Part shown: positions 23,808 to 38,800 of the stretch, piece by piece
Numbering within the stretch: the stretch's first letter is position 1
Layout: every line of letters starts with the position of its first letter
Source: Numida meleagris
Taxonomy: Eukaryota; Chordata; Aves; Galliformes; Numididae
Reading direction: 5' to 3'
NCBI RefSeq assembly: GCF_002078875.1
Contig: NC_034411.1
Span: 31,514,260 to 31,578,259, forward strand
DNA length: 64,000 bases
Made by a program: the position numbers and the translations under genes
Notes under the pieces: generated by a model
Told to the model about the DNA's origin: nothing
Database searches by the model: none
Seen by the model: only the letters and a program-made list of their open reading frames with translations

Positions 23808-26800
23808 CTAAATATACAAGAAGCAGTCAGTGCTGAAGACCACAGTTAAGACGTGACTTTTCACAGTTTTAGGGAACAGAAGACAACAAAAGGAGTAAGT
23901 AGCAAAGGTTTTGATGTCTTATTTCACTGCCTGGATAAGGTTTTCTCATAGTTCACGTTTAAGGACTGGTACTTTCCTTATAGTGACAGTAATTAGGTGC
24001 TACTGGGGACAAACGAAAGGCAGTGCATAGAACTGCAGCAAACAAGTGCATCAGTGTGAGCGTTGTGCTAGTGTTGTGTTACTTCTGCATTAGAGACACA
24101 TCTGTGTTCTGCAATTGTAGCAGAAACTGGCCTGCCTTCAACAAGGTAGGTCACAGTGAAAACTATTTAAGAGTTTACGATGAGATCTGTTGCAGAGACA
24201 GATACATGGAGATTTTAACTAACTTCATTTTAATGACCAATCACACTGAAAGAAATCGAGTCTAACAATACCAAAAAGAAATCTTTAAAAATTTCCCCAG
24301 ATAATTAGATAAAAAATAGTTATATATAAGTCTATTGTCGATGTGGAAGACAAAATACACAAATAATAGTACTTGCCTAGGAAGGAAGAAAACATTTAAA
24401 TAGTTATAACTGCGTTGATAAAAGTCTTGTTTTAAAAACAAAGGCTCAAGCACATTTATAAAGTAATGGATCACACTTTATTAACTGTGTTTGTCTACCC
24501 AAAAAGATTGTTTTCTGGTAAGGAATTAAGCTCCATTTTTATAGAAGGGTGGCTGTAGAACAATTTTGTCATAAAAACAAATGAACAATGAAACTCTTAG
24601 AACAAAATAAACAAAATAAAGTATACCTTATATAAATATTTATGGAAAAATAGGCAGGACAAGAACTAAATAAAGATCTTACTTGTACAAAAAAAAAACT
24701 GAGAAAGAGGCCTGCACGTACACTTCAGCTTTTGACAGTTGTGAAACCTTGGTTTTTAGTCATTGTTATTAGAAAACACAGCTGTTGTGTAATTTAATTG
24801 CTACTTGTCATTTCTGGCTTACAGAGCAAAGTTATAAAAGCAAATCTCACCTTGAGAGCCGCTGCATGATGGGACATAGTTCTGCCTACCCGTTTGTCAC
24901 TGCTGTACTGCTGTATGTCTGCTATCCACTCCTCACACTGAGCCATAATCTCCACTCTTTTCAAGTAAAAATGTTTATGGATGACCTGCAAGTATATATT
25001 CAGGATGAAATAACATAGTATTTTCCTCTATGAACCATACGAGTCCAAATGGAAAAAAACCAAAACACTGTAAGGATAATTCAGCAATGAACCACGGGGT
25101 ATAAGATGGCAGAACAGCAAACTGATAGCAGAATGTTAGACATTCTCCAGTCCAAAGATAATCTTACTATGCAGGCAGTATGTGTGCACACTTAAACTAA
25201 CACAGGCACAAGGATACAGGATAAAATTGTTTCATCGTTGCTTTCACTGCCCTATTTTATACTTCCCACCTATGGTTCTTTAATAAGCACCATATCTTGT
25301 TACTGATGGCTTGCTGCTGATTGAACAGAAAGCAGATGAGCAGAAACCCTTTGAACAGTTTAAGCACAAAAAATTAACTTGCTTCTGCATAGAGAAGAAG
25401 GCTCACCAGCTTGTAAGGAAGAGAGGAACAACCACAGTTATATTCTATAGACATAAACAGCATCTTTGAGGACACTACAATTCCCTACCAATAGCATTGG
25501 AGCTGCACCCGCGTTGTGAACCAGTATTTGATATTTCTAGATGGAGTTAAAAAAACCCCAAAATAATAGAAAAAACAACCCCTCCCCAGACTGAAGCCTA
25601 CCACCACCAAATAACAAAACATACAAAGTTATGAAACTCTACTTAGTGTTGGCTTTGTCTTAAAAAGATTTCTAAAACCCTGCCTGGTGAAAGAAACAAT
25701 AAAATTCAAGAAATTTTTATTGAGCACAGAGGATTCTTGGCAACATTGCAACATGATTGAGAAAATAATCTCCCCCTCTAGAGGTTAGAGAATATAGCTA
25801 TTCGTCTAAGGAAAAACTGCATATTGAAAGCCTAACAGACTCCAATTCTGTATGCGTTCCTTATATCCATAATGGAGTTTTGGAGGAACTCCCACAGACT
25901 GGCAGTTTAGATCTCTTGAGTTCTCTTGTCATTTAGGCCACTTAGGGGAAGACAGCTCAGAATTGTGAAGATAGAAGATAGTGTGAGTGGAAGGATGTAC
26001 ATTCTTTCTTAGACATAAGCTTCCAGGTGCTAGTGTATTGCTGAATTGCTATTGTTGCAATTGTTCCTAACACAACCCTACAAAACCCTACAGTTCGTAA
26101 CAGTAAGCTATTCTCTCAGAGAAACGCTCAGATAATCTGCTCAGAAAACTTATTTTCATTTGGATGGGCTACAAACTGAATATAGCATTCTTCCAAAACT
26201 GCGTCAATGAAAAACGTAATGTTTCTCAGTGCATAATTTCCTTTTATTTTTGTGCTATGTAAAGAAAGATAAATGCCACTTTTCACAGTGATAGGGAGTA
26301 TGTACTCAATGAAGCACAGAGGGAGTTCTCATGACATGGTAAGGCACTAGGTAGGACCCCACGCTTAATCTTGTATGATTGTATTTTTAACACAAAGGCA
26401 AGCTATCTTAGCCTCAAACATCTCATAGAAGCAAGCTATCATAGCTTCAAATTTGTTCTCATAGTCTTGAGGATTTAATCATTCTATCCTAAAGAATCAA
26501 GCCTAAAAGCACCTGGAGGAAAAAAACCCAACAAAATAATTTAACTGAAGAAAACAAGGGAAAAATGAAAATTGTACTTTGGGAAATGTGGGCAGAAATC
26601 TAAACCAGAACAAAATAGCTTTGGATCCAAAGCTCTTACGTGCTAGCCAACTCTCTTCTGTGCAGCAAAACTGTTATCTGTTCACAGAAAAGAGTTTCAA
26701 ATGTCCAAGATACCACTACAAACCGATATCTGCTTCTTAATGTTACTTCACATTTACATACGCGTGGTTTAGTTTAACTCAGTCCTAGTGACAAATACTG

Positions 26801-29800
26801 CATTTAGGAAGCTAGTAGCTTTATTGTTTTCAACATCTGTCTTCTGGTAATGATGTGCTATGTGCAAGTCCCCTGTTCTCAGGGAATGATTGTTTTTCCA
26901 TTGAAATAACACTGTTTGGGTACACTTTATTACTTCACCTTCCTGAAGAGCAGCAGGATGTCAGCTTACAGGCTTTTTTTCATAGAAAGCAGTAAAAACC
27001 TCAGCTACAGAATAATCACGTAATGTTCATAAGATTCTTTTCAAAAGTGCCATAACAGCAAACTGGGATTCAATTATCCAATTCTGAAAATTATATATCC
27101 TTCATTTCTATGTACGGGAAGAAAAAGATGTAATGTTCTTCTAAGAGCTCACCAACTTACAGTATCTTCATTTAACTTAAAGTGATGATAATTGGAGAGA
27201 ATTTTTTGCAAAAGTAAAATAGTTACATTTAAGAATAGAAAAGTACCTATTAGCAGAAGTTATTTGATTAGGTGGCGTGGCATTATCATGGTCTTCAGCT
27301 TACTAAGTAAAACATACAAGAAGTAGCTTAGAATAGCAACCATGTTTTTCTGCATTAATACAAAACACCAGAGTATACAGCATATTGTTTTCCACCTGTA
27401 TGTGGACAGAATATTTAACTTCTGTTATGCAAGTTAAGTGTTCATGATTCTCATTCTATAAGACACTGAGTAATTTAAGTGGAAAAAGCTTTCTGCATTC
27501 CAAAGGATGTTTTTATGGATTGTAAGGAAGGGATGGGAGACTACCCTCTCACTCAGATGTCGCACTTACTAATGTGAATAAGCCTAAAATAATTATCCTC
27601 TTTTTGGTATTTTAGCATGCAAACAATGGAAACACAGTTCCACACCTCAATTTAGAAGCGGCAAGAATTTCCATGGTCGAGAGCAAAATGCATTTTTTTC
27701 TACGTATTGGCTGGTAGCACCATGGAATGACTGTTTGATCAACTATTTTGCATTAATATTCATACAGATTCTCTTACTTAGTGTAACTTCCACACTTTCT
27801 CTCCTGGAATCGTTTGCCATGCACGTTGAAATCCCCGCAACCTAAATTATTCTGTGATTCTCTGACTGTGTTTTATTGTATTTTCAGGCATGTCAAAAAA
27901 TTAAACAATTTAGTTTTTTTCAAGTAAGTTTTTAAGGCAGTGTGCATGGATGAAGGTTAGTACTTTTTAATCAACATCAAGACAGTTGTTTTCATAGGAA
28001 TAGATTTCTTTTATGCACTTTTTAATGAATAATGTGACGGCTGAAACTTGTTTTGAAGTATTTTTCCAATTTGCATTGTTTTAGTGTATCCAAAACGTTT
28101 CCTAATACGTGCTTCACATTCACGTGTCACAGAAATATTCTTCACTGTTACCTATGCTGATTAACAAAGACTGAATGTCCACTCTAGGGCTGATCAACAG
28201 TTGTCACTTGGATGTAAAAGGCACCACTTGGCATTAAGAGTGAGCAAACCTATATGAACCATGTTTTAATCAACCTATGCACCAAGCCTGACTTATAGAT
28301 CACTCCCAGTTTGTTTACACAGCCCTTTTCCAGAAAGGGATCTGTGAAAGCCAGGTGCACTCTTGTTCTGTTCAGTTTCCAGAGTCAGCTGTGCCAGGGG
28401 ATAAAGAGAATAAAACAAAAAACAGACATCTCATGCAAGACATGTTTCCAAGTATTTGCATCACTCTCAACATTCCACCAAACAGTGGAGTCACTGAACA
28501 GTGGTTCTTTGTACTATAAAGCTGTCCTGAAAAGGAACAGACTAAGAATGTTTACAAGATCAGTTTCCTTGACTATTCTGACATAAACAAGATAGATACT
28601 TAGTTTCACAAAACCCACCTCCTTAAAACATGGCGATGGATTTCTGATTTGTTCAAGCATTGCCCACTTGACTGTTGCCTGCCGTATATTTCCATCATAT
28701 TCTCTGGAGCTCTGGGTACCACTTGGAGTACCTCTTGATCGTTCATAACCAGGTTCATTAAAATATGGTTCTGCTACAAGTATAAGAGATTGGACAGACA
28801 CTAACACCTGTTAAAAGAAAAAAACATACTTATTAGAACTGCTATTCACATGCTTTTAAAAATATACATAATTTTGTTTACTTATATGTGAAAACACTTA
28901 TGACAGAGCATTCTTATTTGTGGTACAGACATTTGCAGGTAGGGAATGTCAGTGTTTTCAAACTGAAACCATTACTGCACGTTAAAAATGTAAGGCTTAC
29001 TATCGCATATTTAGTTCAAACACCTAGAAAATGTAAAAATTAAGTTAAAAAAACAAAAATATAAAAATAAGCAAAATAAAATTTTTAAAGCAATACATTT
29101 CTAATTGCAACCTTTTGTGAAAGAAAGCTAATTTATCAAGTTAAGTCAACAGTTCCTGATCCTTTCTTATTACATGCCTCAGAACGATACTGAAGTGCAA
29201 GATACCACTGCAGTAGATTAAAAAAAAAATAAATGCCTGGGCAAATATTTCTAGAACTGACTCTCTTCCTAGCCTAGATATAACTTAAAGCTTAGGGGTA
29301 TCCCCTAATTTAGGAGTCTTGTTTGTGAATTTGGATGAAAGGAGTCTTTTTTTCTTGGAACATGCAGAACATACAGTTTCCATCAGATAGATACCATGTC
29401 AGCAACGAAGGGCTGTTCTTCCACAGAAGGCAGTGCCCCAACAACTAGGTAGTTGTGCTCTGCGCTTAAAAGCAGCATTCTCACAGATCTCTTGTAGCAA
29501 CACTAGCAAAGAAAACATTTCATCTTTCCATACTCTCTCTGTCATGTTTATTGACTACAAAGACGCAATGTCTAAATAGTAAGTTATTTCAAAACAACAG
29601 CCAAGAAGCAGCTGAATGACTTACGTTAATCTCAGTCTCACCACCACCTCACAGAACCACATCCTTAGCTCTTTTGATGCCATGACACTTTCTATTTGTA
29701 CTTGTGTAATTGATGTGCTCAAAACTGTAGCACAGACAGTCTAGCCCAGCAAAGTCATATCCTGGTGGATAGGGCACATGCTTGTGCAGTGGGAAATGTG

Positions 29801-32800
29801 AACTAGCGTTCCCCTCTTTGAGCTGAGATGGAAAATTAACTATTGCCTCCCCTGCCTGCTATGCTTTTGAATAGAAGTAGCCACGGCTATCTTGCATTAC
29901 ACTTAAAAGTAGAAATGCAGATCGATGCATTAAAATATACAGAATGTTCTGCAGAAATTGGGTCTCAGCAAGAAAACAGTCATTTTTAATACTATAAGGA
30001 AGAAGAATAATCCATTTCTGTTCCAACAGTTTGGATACCTAAGGAGTTGTGGTGATTTGTGGCCTCTGCATGTGTCTGGAAATAAATGGGTTTTGCTTTT
30101 TTGAATTATATATTTTAAATGTATAATTTTTAAATAGCTATGGTAGAGAAATTTGACTATATGCAGCACTGCACTTTCTTGGCCTTAATAAGCATTTGTT
30201 ACTGTGTGTAAGAACTGCAATGAATGAAAAACTCTAAACTGATATTCCAGTTTAATTTGGGTCAGAAAAGTCAATTGCCAGAGCATTTTTGGGTGGTCTG
30301 TTAATACTTGAATCTCTGAGTCAGAAAAAAAACACGTAGTACTTAATTCTTTCCAAGCAATTTATGTCATCCTCCAGCTGTTTTCTATTTAATAGCTACA
30401 AAGTGTTTTTGTCCGTGGGGGGGGTGGGGGGTGAAGGGAATGACAGAACTTTTGCCAACAACTCTCTTACTATTTTCGAACTCCAACTCTAAAAAAACTT
30501 TAGCATTTTAAACTTAAATGCTGTATGAGATTTTTAACAACCAAATCCAACCAATTAATCTAAGTACTTCACTGAAAATAAGGTTTCTTAATACTTTTCT
30601 ACATCAGTTTTATTGTTATAGTTCAAAACTTCATCTCTTGATTACAAAGTTGGATCTCGGGAAAGATATATTGCGTAAGGAACTACAGCTTAGATCTCCA
30701 AATCATATTTTTCCCTTGTAGAGAGAGCAAACATTCACATCTCCAAGCATAGAAATTCCAAAGTCTCTCTTGGACCTAGTTATCCTAGTGTCACCCTCAC
30801 AGTGAAAAAGCTCTTCCTAATATTTAATCAACACTTCCCATGTGCCATCTTATGTCGTTAGATACTTGTCCTGATGCTCTAAATCTTTAAGAGGTATCTG
30901 GCTCTGTTTTCTTTATACCTTCCCCATCTTCTGCCACTGGCTTAGCCACTTTTCCACCCTGTATTATAATCCATATCTCACCAATTTGGCTATAGGGATA
31001 CTAAAGGAAACTGGATTTTGACATCAGCAGAGGTTTTGCTGATGTCAAAGTAAACTGGGTCCACTGCTCTCCCCTTGTGTGGAGCCAAACATTTCATTGT
31101 AGAAGTCAAGTAGGTTCATCAGGCTCTATTCACCCCAGTACATCCACATTAACTACTGTTGCCAAAGTACTTGAAAATAGCTTCCAGGAGGATTTGTTTC
31201 ATAATCCTCCCAAGTACTCCTTGCTGCTAAACAGGCTGTAACTCCCCAAACTGTGCTTCTTGCCTATCTTGAAGATGGGTGTGACATTTGCCAGTCACCA
31301 GGAAGCTGCCATGCTTGTTGTGACTTTTCGAAGATGAGAGTTGACAGTTCTGCAAAGGCACTGGCTAGCTCCCGTGGTGCATGAGATTTGGTTCCATGAA
31401 CTTGCAGGCCCAGTTGCTTTGAATACTTATTTTCTCTGTTGTGGGCAATTCCTCTTTCTCACAGACCTAGGGAACTCACGGAAAAGGGAAAGCAAATTTT
31501 AGCCCTAAAGAGCGATGAAGGCATTACCTCTGCCTTTTCCATGTCCTTTGTCACTATATTTTCTGCTCCACTGAGCAGCAGGACCACAACTTCCCATTGC
31601 TTTCTTTTGCTGCCAACATACTTGGAGGAAGCCCTTCTTGTTCTTTAGATCTCTTGTCATTTGCAACACCAGCTGAGCTTTGATTTTCCTGAGACATTTG
31701 GCCAGTGCTTTTATATTCCTTACATGACGCCCATTCCCTCCTACACCTTCTGTATGCTTTCCTTTTGCAGTTGAGCTTAGGCAGGAGTTCCTTACTCACT
31801 CATGCTGGCTTTCTGCCACTCTTGTTTGACTTGACACACTGGAATACATCACTCTTGAGTTTTTAGGAGACTAATCAACCATCTCTCCAAAGCCAGTTCC
31901 TGAACAAGTTGAAATCTCTTCTGCTGAAGTCCAGGGTTGCAATTTTACTATGCTGAAGTAGAAACTGCATAGTATTTTAGAATCTGGAATGGGAAATCTA
32001 CCTTGTGCTATGAAATAATTATTCCAAGGAAGAAATTGAGAAAGTGCCATGGGAACCCTGAACAAATCATTGCAAGTTTTTGTTTTGTTTGATGCGTGTG
32101 CTTATTGCTTAACAGGTTTCTATGGCATAAACCTGAAAATGTTAAGGACTGTTTAGAAAGTTATCGTAACCTAGTATGTCCTGATAAATTCTGGGCTAAT
32201 TTAACACTGATTGTTACTAAAGATATAACAGCTATACTTTAACTCTTCAGTTAAGCTCTACTCAGTTTACTTGTAGAATTCAGGAGTACTTTACAGTTTT
32301 CACTAGTATACTTCACTCATTCACCTCTTAGAATGTGGTGCTTTGTCTTCACCATAATTAGCTTAAGATATAGACATTACATGAATTCCAGTAGGTGATG
32401 CCATCTTTGAGTCTTTAAAAAAAATTAAATCATCCAAGCAAGTCCCATGTGGTACCAGGAATGAGCTGCACAAACAAACAGCTACTCTTCAAGACAAGAC
32501 CAATACGAATACTGGTTGGAAAGAGCAATTTGAATAACTTGCCAGTTTTTCTTTCCTGGTGTTCCAAGGCTATCCAGAAGCCTTGAACAAAGTGAAATGA
32601 CCTTTCAGAGCCACAAAAACAACACCTGTAACTCACCCTCTATGATTTCCAAAATTGATTACTATGACTCATGAATATGTAAGAAAATCAAGCACCAAAG
32701 TGAAGACTAGTGGCAGACTATAAATGCAGCAGAACATGTTTCAGTTTTGAGCATCTCAAAGCCAGTCTGAATTGACTCCCTACAGAACACAAAGTCCAAC

Positions 32801-35800
32801 TTCAGTATGTCTATCCCAAGATCAATTTAAGAAACCAAATTTGGATATTCAATGAGATAATTCAAGCGAACACTTCCTGCTAGTGTAAAAGCCAGCCCTG
32901 CCCTCTGTCCTGTACTCCAGAGCCATTCTATCACTCTCCAAGGTGCCTCTTCTTTCTTTTTGTACCAGCACAAGTATCTTCTTCTGGTGGAAAGAGATGA
33001 TTTCTGAGAGAATAATTGTTTCTAGTTGGCTCCAGTTGGAGAACTATGACATATAAAATGAGAATGGAGACAAAATTACTCACTTTCAGATCTGAAGACA
33101 AACCCGATTTCTCTGGATTCACTAAGTAACTTAGCAAAGTACTTTTAGAGCTGTCCCAATTCAAGAGTAATTTCAGTTGAGACTATTTTGAAGTATGCAA
33201 ACTATCTTCCGAATTTCCAGTTTAACTTTTCTGAAGCATGCTTTATAAAAAGAATTTAATCTACTAAAAAATCCCAGGGTTTAACAGTTAGTTTCTCATA
33301 CAAAAAATAATTTATTAGGTGACAGAGATAGTAAAGAAGGTAATTTGCACCATGCACGTTCTGAGTCCGTCTGTGAAAGCTACTGTAACCGGCACTATGC
33401 TTTGTACTCATTTCCAAATGCTAATTATATGGCTCTGTGGAAAATTACAGCATCCAGCAATATTGAAATCAGAGAGCTCACCTCTCCCAAACATTGTCTT
33501 TATAGAAAGGTATTATCTAGAACATCAAAACTTAAATGTACTTGTAAGGTTTTCTCACATCCTATGCTGCCACCTCACTGCTAGCCACAAGCCACTGTTC
33601 CTTATAAAAACGTTCAGTCAGAGCAGCCTTTCAAAATATTTTTATAAGGATTGTCTCTCTTATACTGAATTTCAATGAAAGCCCATACTCCAACATGCCA
33701 AACATCCAAGTGTGTAGAAAGCATTTCACATGCCTGAAAGCAGCTTGCTGTTTTCCTGTGTATTGGTAGAATAAAAATAGCACCCTCCATTATTTTTATT
33801 TTTTTAAATTTGGATGACAACTCCATTGGCCACTTGGAAGAAATTAAGGGAAGTCCAAAGGTCTAGATTCTTCATATAATAAATGGGATGTTGCTTCACT
33901 TGACATGTAAGTCAAATGACTACGCGCTATTGAGATGATAGGTTGCCTGTACACACCTAAATTGTTGGTGTTACTGGTAAAGTATTTCTGCACAATCACA
34001 CTGATAGTCAGAGTCTAACACTATGCAGCAGTTCCAGTGTGTTTTAAATAATTTGAAGTGGTTCATCACACTGTGATCACATAAAAAGAAGCCAGCAAAC
34101 AAGGTACCATCCAACCAATTAGGTTAGTATGTACAATAGTTACATGGATCTTGCCCACATCATCTTAAGTGGCACAAAAATCCCCATCATAAACTTTGGA
34201 TCCTATAATCACTTGCTGGGTCTTTTCACTTCGAAACTTCTTGTTCTAGGAAAGTCGTAAAGTTCCTAATAAAAAAGATTTCTGCCTGCAATCAAAAGCT
34301 TGTAGTTAAGGATCAAGTAAGTTAATACTCTAGTTTACCTACAGAAACTAACCAGTAAGACTTGACATTAGGGAATGGTTTATAGCTGAAGAAAGTGATG
34401 GTAAAAAAATCTGAGTAAGATAATCTCAGTCATCTGTAATGGGTATTACCGACAGAGAAAAACTGCTGTTTCACCAAAGTTCCTTGCAAGAGCTTGAAGA
34501 AGAAACTAATGCTTGATGATTTACTGCTGTTCTAAGACAACAAAACTGTAGACAAATAAAGTAACAAATAATTTTTTATAAATTTTGAGATTTCAAAGAA
34601 TTGTTATTGAAAGAATGGCATCCAGTAGAAACAGAGCTAGAAAATGGTTCAGTGAAGTTCAAATGCAATACTTGTTCCAAAACATGTTCCAAAGAACTAT
34701 TGTCACTGCAGGCTTCAGAAATGCAAAGTTTTGGGACTGGCTTTACTAAAATCATTGCTTACAAAAGCAACATCTCAAAACAGCTAATAGGGTCTTTGCA
34801 ATGAAGATCATTTAAGCTTACATATCTCGCACAGAAACTCTGTTATAAGATAAACATACATTAGCCTTTTTTTCGTCTATGATGGCGAGTCCTCTGAACT
34901 AAAATCTGGAAGTGTGTAGCTACTGCCCCAGAATACCAAACTCACCTACAGTGCATGATGGCTCTCTTAAATATTTTGTTATATTACTAGTACAAGGGTA
35001 AAGGGTAATATACGCGCTTATATGTTGCTGTGCAATTTGAAAATTACTAATGCAGTATAAACAAAACCTAGAAGAATATTTAAATATTAGTAATGAAAAC
35101 TCTACCAACGGTGTTAATACAGAAAAAAAACAACTCTGTATGAAGACATGCAGATAAATAGATGGTATTATGCAGTCAAGGAACTTTTAAATGATACTGT
35201 CTGACCCAAAACAAGAGGAACAACCTAGGGAAACCCAAATTCTTCCCCATGAGGATGCATGCTAATTTCATTTCATGTATAGCTGGACAGTCAGTACAGG
35301 AAATCCAGTCACTCAGGCTGTACATGGAGTAGAAGACCAGTAGATGATAAAGAATTGAAGATACTGTGTGAATGTAGAAGGCAGTTTGTACAAGAGCTGA
35401 AGTTTGCATGAAGCACAGAGAGAGAATGAATGATGAGAGAGCAAACAAGAAAAGAGTGAACAGGAGTTGTTTTGTTCTCAGCTGATTTGATGTTAACATT
35501 TCCTCCACATCTGGTTAGACTGCTTAAGAACATGCACTTGCACATAATTTTAAGCGTATGTATTTGTGGGATAACTGAGGCATTTCGACTCCCCTCAGGA
35601 AAACACTTCTGTAGGTATCAAGAACACTGAGCAACTTGTTGCAATTGACTGAAGATCCGTGGTAAGCCTCTATGAGGGTAGGTCTCCACATTTACAAAAG
35701 CACTGAAGTACATCAAAATAGACACCGTGCTCCCAGGCTCCCTTAGAAGTTGGGTGCTCTGATACCTTGAACAAAAGGTGCCCATATGGATTGGGTTGCA

Positions 35801-38800
35801 AGAGTTGTTCATTCCAGCCAAGTTCTATATAATTTTTTTTGATTTGCACAATATTAGTCAAAAAATGTGGAATCAATTGGAATTGTTTCTAGGCACTCTC
35901 AAGAAATCAGTAAGATGTAACTCTTGATTAACTTTTTGTATTTGACTGGATCAGACCTGTTAGGAAAGTTAGCTAGTTTTAAGTTATCAGCTATTCATAT
36001 TTAACTTCTGAGTAATAGAGGCGAGGATTTGCCAGGTAAGACAAGATTGGTTTTTAGTGTAAAGTCTCAGCATTTTTCAAAAGTATAATTTGGATTTTTT
36101 TTTTTATTGCACTAAAGTGATTCTCACATAGGGGAGACAGCTTTTCTCAACCTTGCAGCATTTGCTAATACAAGAAAATATTTGAAGGAAGACAAGATCT
36201 GGGAGTTTTCTATACTGTGAGTTTTCAGTCCAGGTTCTGACAAATTCATGCAGTTATTTAGTTCAATTGTAGCTGTTAAATATAACTGCCTGGATATATG
36301 TATGTAAAGATTACTACATCCCATCACAGCTCCTGCTACAATGAAAGGATTTTTACATGTGGAAGTAAAAAAAAAAGTCATCTTAAAGAGGCACTCCTCA
36401 AGATAAACTGAGAATGGCTTGAGTGCTGGACATTCACAGCATATTAATTTCATCCTTGCAGTAACATTTAAGTGGCAGCCAACTATTATGAACTCCCCCA
36501 CAGCCCCTTCACCATGCATTGAAAGACTCGTATGTAGATGCATCTACCTGCATTCATGAATCTGATGTGATTTTATTCTCCCATGCTCTAACCTCCTTGG
36601 AAATCAGACTGATTGTTGTGGCTTTTTATCTTCTAAATAGCAACACTTAATAATACGGCTTCTTGATTAGACCTTGCTTACTGACCTAGTACATAGGTGG
36701 ACTAAACTCAAGTCTGTTTGCAAAATAAGGCTTAGACAATTTCAGATAAACACGTTAGAATCAGATACAGAAAAGGAATGTCACAATAAGACATTTTCTG
36801 GACTACTGTTTAATTTATGCTTACTCAAGGAAGAAAATTCCAGCGTAAAATCACTAAGAGAAAGCCTTAAGAATGACAAACTTACTACTCTGTGACAAAT
36901 TGGAGAGAAACAAGAAATACTCACCTGCAAAAAACTTGATGTTTGAGGATTCCATTTCTCTTCTGGCCTCCCATGCCATGTGTTAAGTATGCTTAAACAT
37001 ACCTAAGAAGGTCACATTATTAATACCACAGATAAACATTATAATAAATTTGCTCGGCTTGGGTAGAACAAAATGTTAACATCGCATTAAGTTCCTTTTT
37101 TTGAACAAACTTTTGTGTAACTTCATTGCAATAGACAAATTTATTTCCTCTGAAATTAATTTGAAATGAAAGCGGATAAAAGTAATGTGGATAAGGAAGA
37201 AAAACATGCTAATAAATGAAGAAAACAAATGCATTACTTTTCTTCAAAGAATACTTATGGATTCTAGTGGCTCCAAAAATAAATTAATCATTAATATCTG
37301 ATTCTCTATTTTCTTCTTTAAATACTGTTCTAACACTTCTTGTTTTTAAAGAAAATCATTCTGGTTAACCATTTCAAAGGTGCTCTCTGTCGCACAAACT
37401 AGCAAGGAATTGAAAATACTTATCAACTCTTACGACTGATCTGAATTTTTTGTAGTGAAGTCTATAGAGTTCTTGAACCTTATCACAGAATGGAAAAAGC
37501 ACTTTTGCATGCAGAGAGAGACAAGGTACTTGGCAAATGCAACCGGTTGCAGCTGAAACGAAGTACACTTTGTCCATGGAAAGGATCCTGGGTACTTCAG
37601 TTAGCCTAAATAGATTTCTGCCTGACTAATTTAGCAAGGAAAGTGGAAAAGAACATTTCTCTAGGTCAAAATTGCTTGCTTTTTAGTCCATTCCAGCTGA
37701 TAAAGGTTTTAAAAATAAATTATCTGTAAGACAATTCAGATAAAAGATCATTTCCATTTGTAATTGTTAAAATATTTTTCATTTTAGTTTGAAGACCAGC
37801 TTTAATAGAATTTTTCTCCACTACGTCAGGAGCAGCTGATCATTTGATTATAAAAGGAGAAAAAAAACAAGCACCTCTAAATTCAGGTAGCGCACAATAC
37901 CTCTCTCAGCTCCTTACACATACTTGAATATTTTAATCAAGAGTCAATTATGAGCAAGTTTTTTTAAATTTTAACAAAATTTTGAAAAGCAGTTACTATA
38001 CCACTCATTGCGTAGCGGTAGAACTCACTACTGTGCAATGTTGTAGATGAAGACATGCAGGGTTTCAAAAAGTCATTGGACAAACTGGTAGATTTTTTTC
38101 ACTGAGGACCCTGTTAAGCTGCTGGAGACTGAGAAGGTGCTGACCAACCCTTGCCCTTTTCTTAAAACCTTGCTGGCCACAGCTGCAAGTCAGCAAGACC
38201 TGTCTCCACACACACACAGTCGCAAAGCATCCAGATGAGCAACCTAATTTTGGAGAAACTACAAGGTTTGCCAAACCCAGAGTACAAAATATGCCACATT
38301 CTCCAGGCAAAAACACCACCTTTCTGTTCACGACTGGAAGCAAGATACTGAGGTAGAAAGGCCTTTGGTCTCCCACTCTTAAGCCGTTTAATCTTGGAAG
38401 ATCAGAATTATCTTACTTAAGACACAGAACTACTAAAAAACAGAAGTTTCATCCGTTTCACTTCTTTGTTACATCTACTCACAAGAGTAAAGTTGACCTA
38501 CCTTGCCATCATTGTAGAGATTTGGATTAAATCTCACACTGTGGCCTCCAGTTGTTTCCAGATTCACAAGTGGAGGGGAGTTAGGATAGTCTTGTGGAAA
38601 ATATACATCAAATTCAAAGCATCCATTTGCATACGGGGTGTCTGCTGGGCCAGTAATGAGAACCTACCATTGTTAAGAAAGGAAAAAGAGTTTTCAGAAT
38701 GAACCCTTATTTTTGTCATCCAGTTGAGATTTCTGTAAGTTATGGGAATAATTTTTATTTCCACATGATATTTACTAGAAAATATTATTAGACATCATCA

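Larger units (their letters stand above)
28808..36924 (-). other. BIRC6: BIRC6 intron, 8.1 kb
   Basis: The intron lies between the exon with the catalytic cysteine and the following exon. It holds an old CR1 copy (about 30740-32000), a G-rich run (30417-30438) and a perfect hairpin (31017-31049). The other open frames (for example 35176-35545 and 36124-36543) show no recognisable domain. Confidence 0.85.

Noticed and set aside
27838..27866. Possible CR1 tail (aacctaaattattctgtgattct)
   Set aside because: It is too short to tell from chance, and the sequence before it does not match CR1.
36124..36543. Minus-strand open frame of 139 codons in a BIRC6 intron
   Set aside because: It has no recognisable domain and no splice context. 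The flanking BIRC6 exons join in phase without it.
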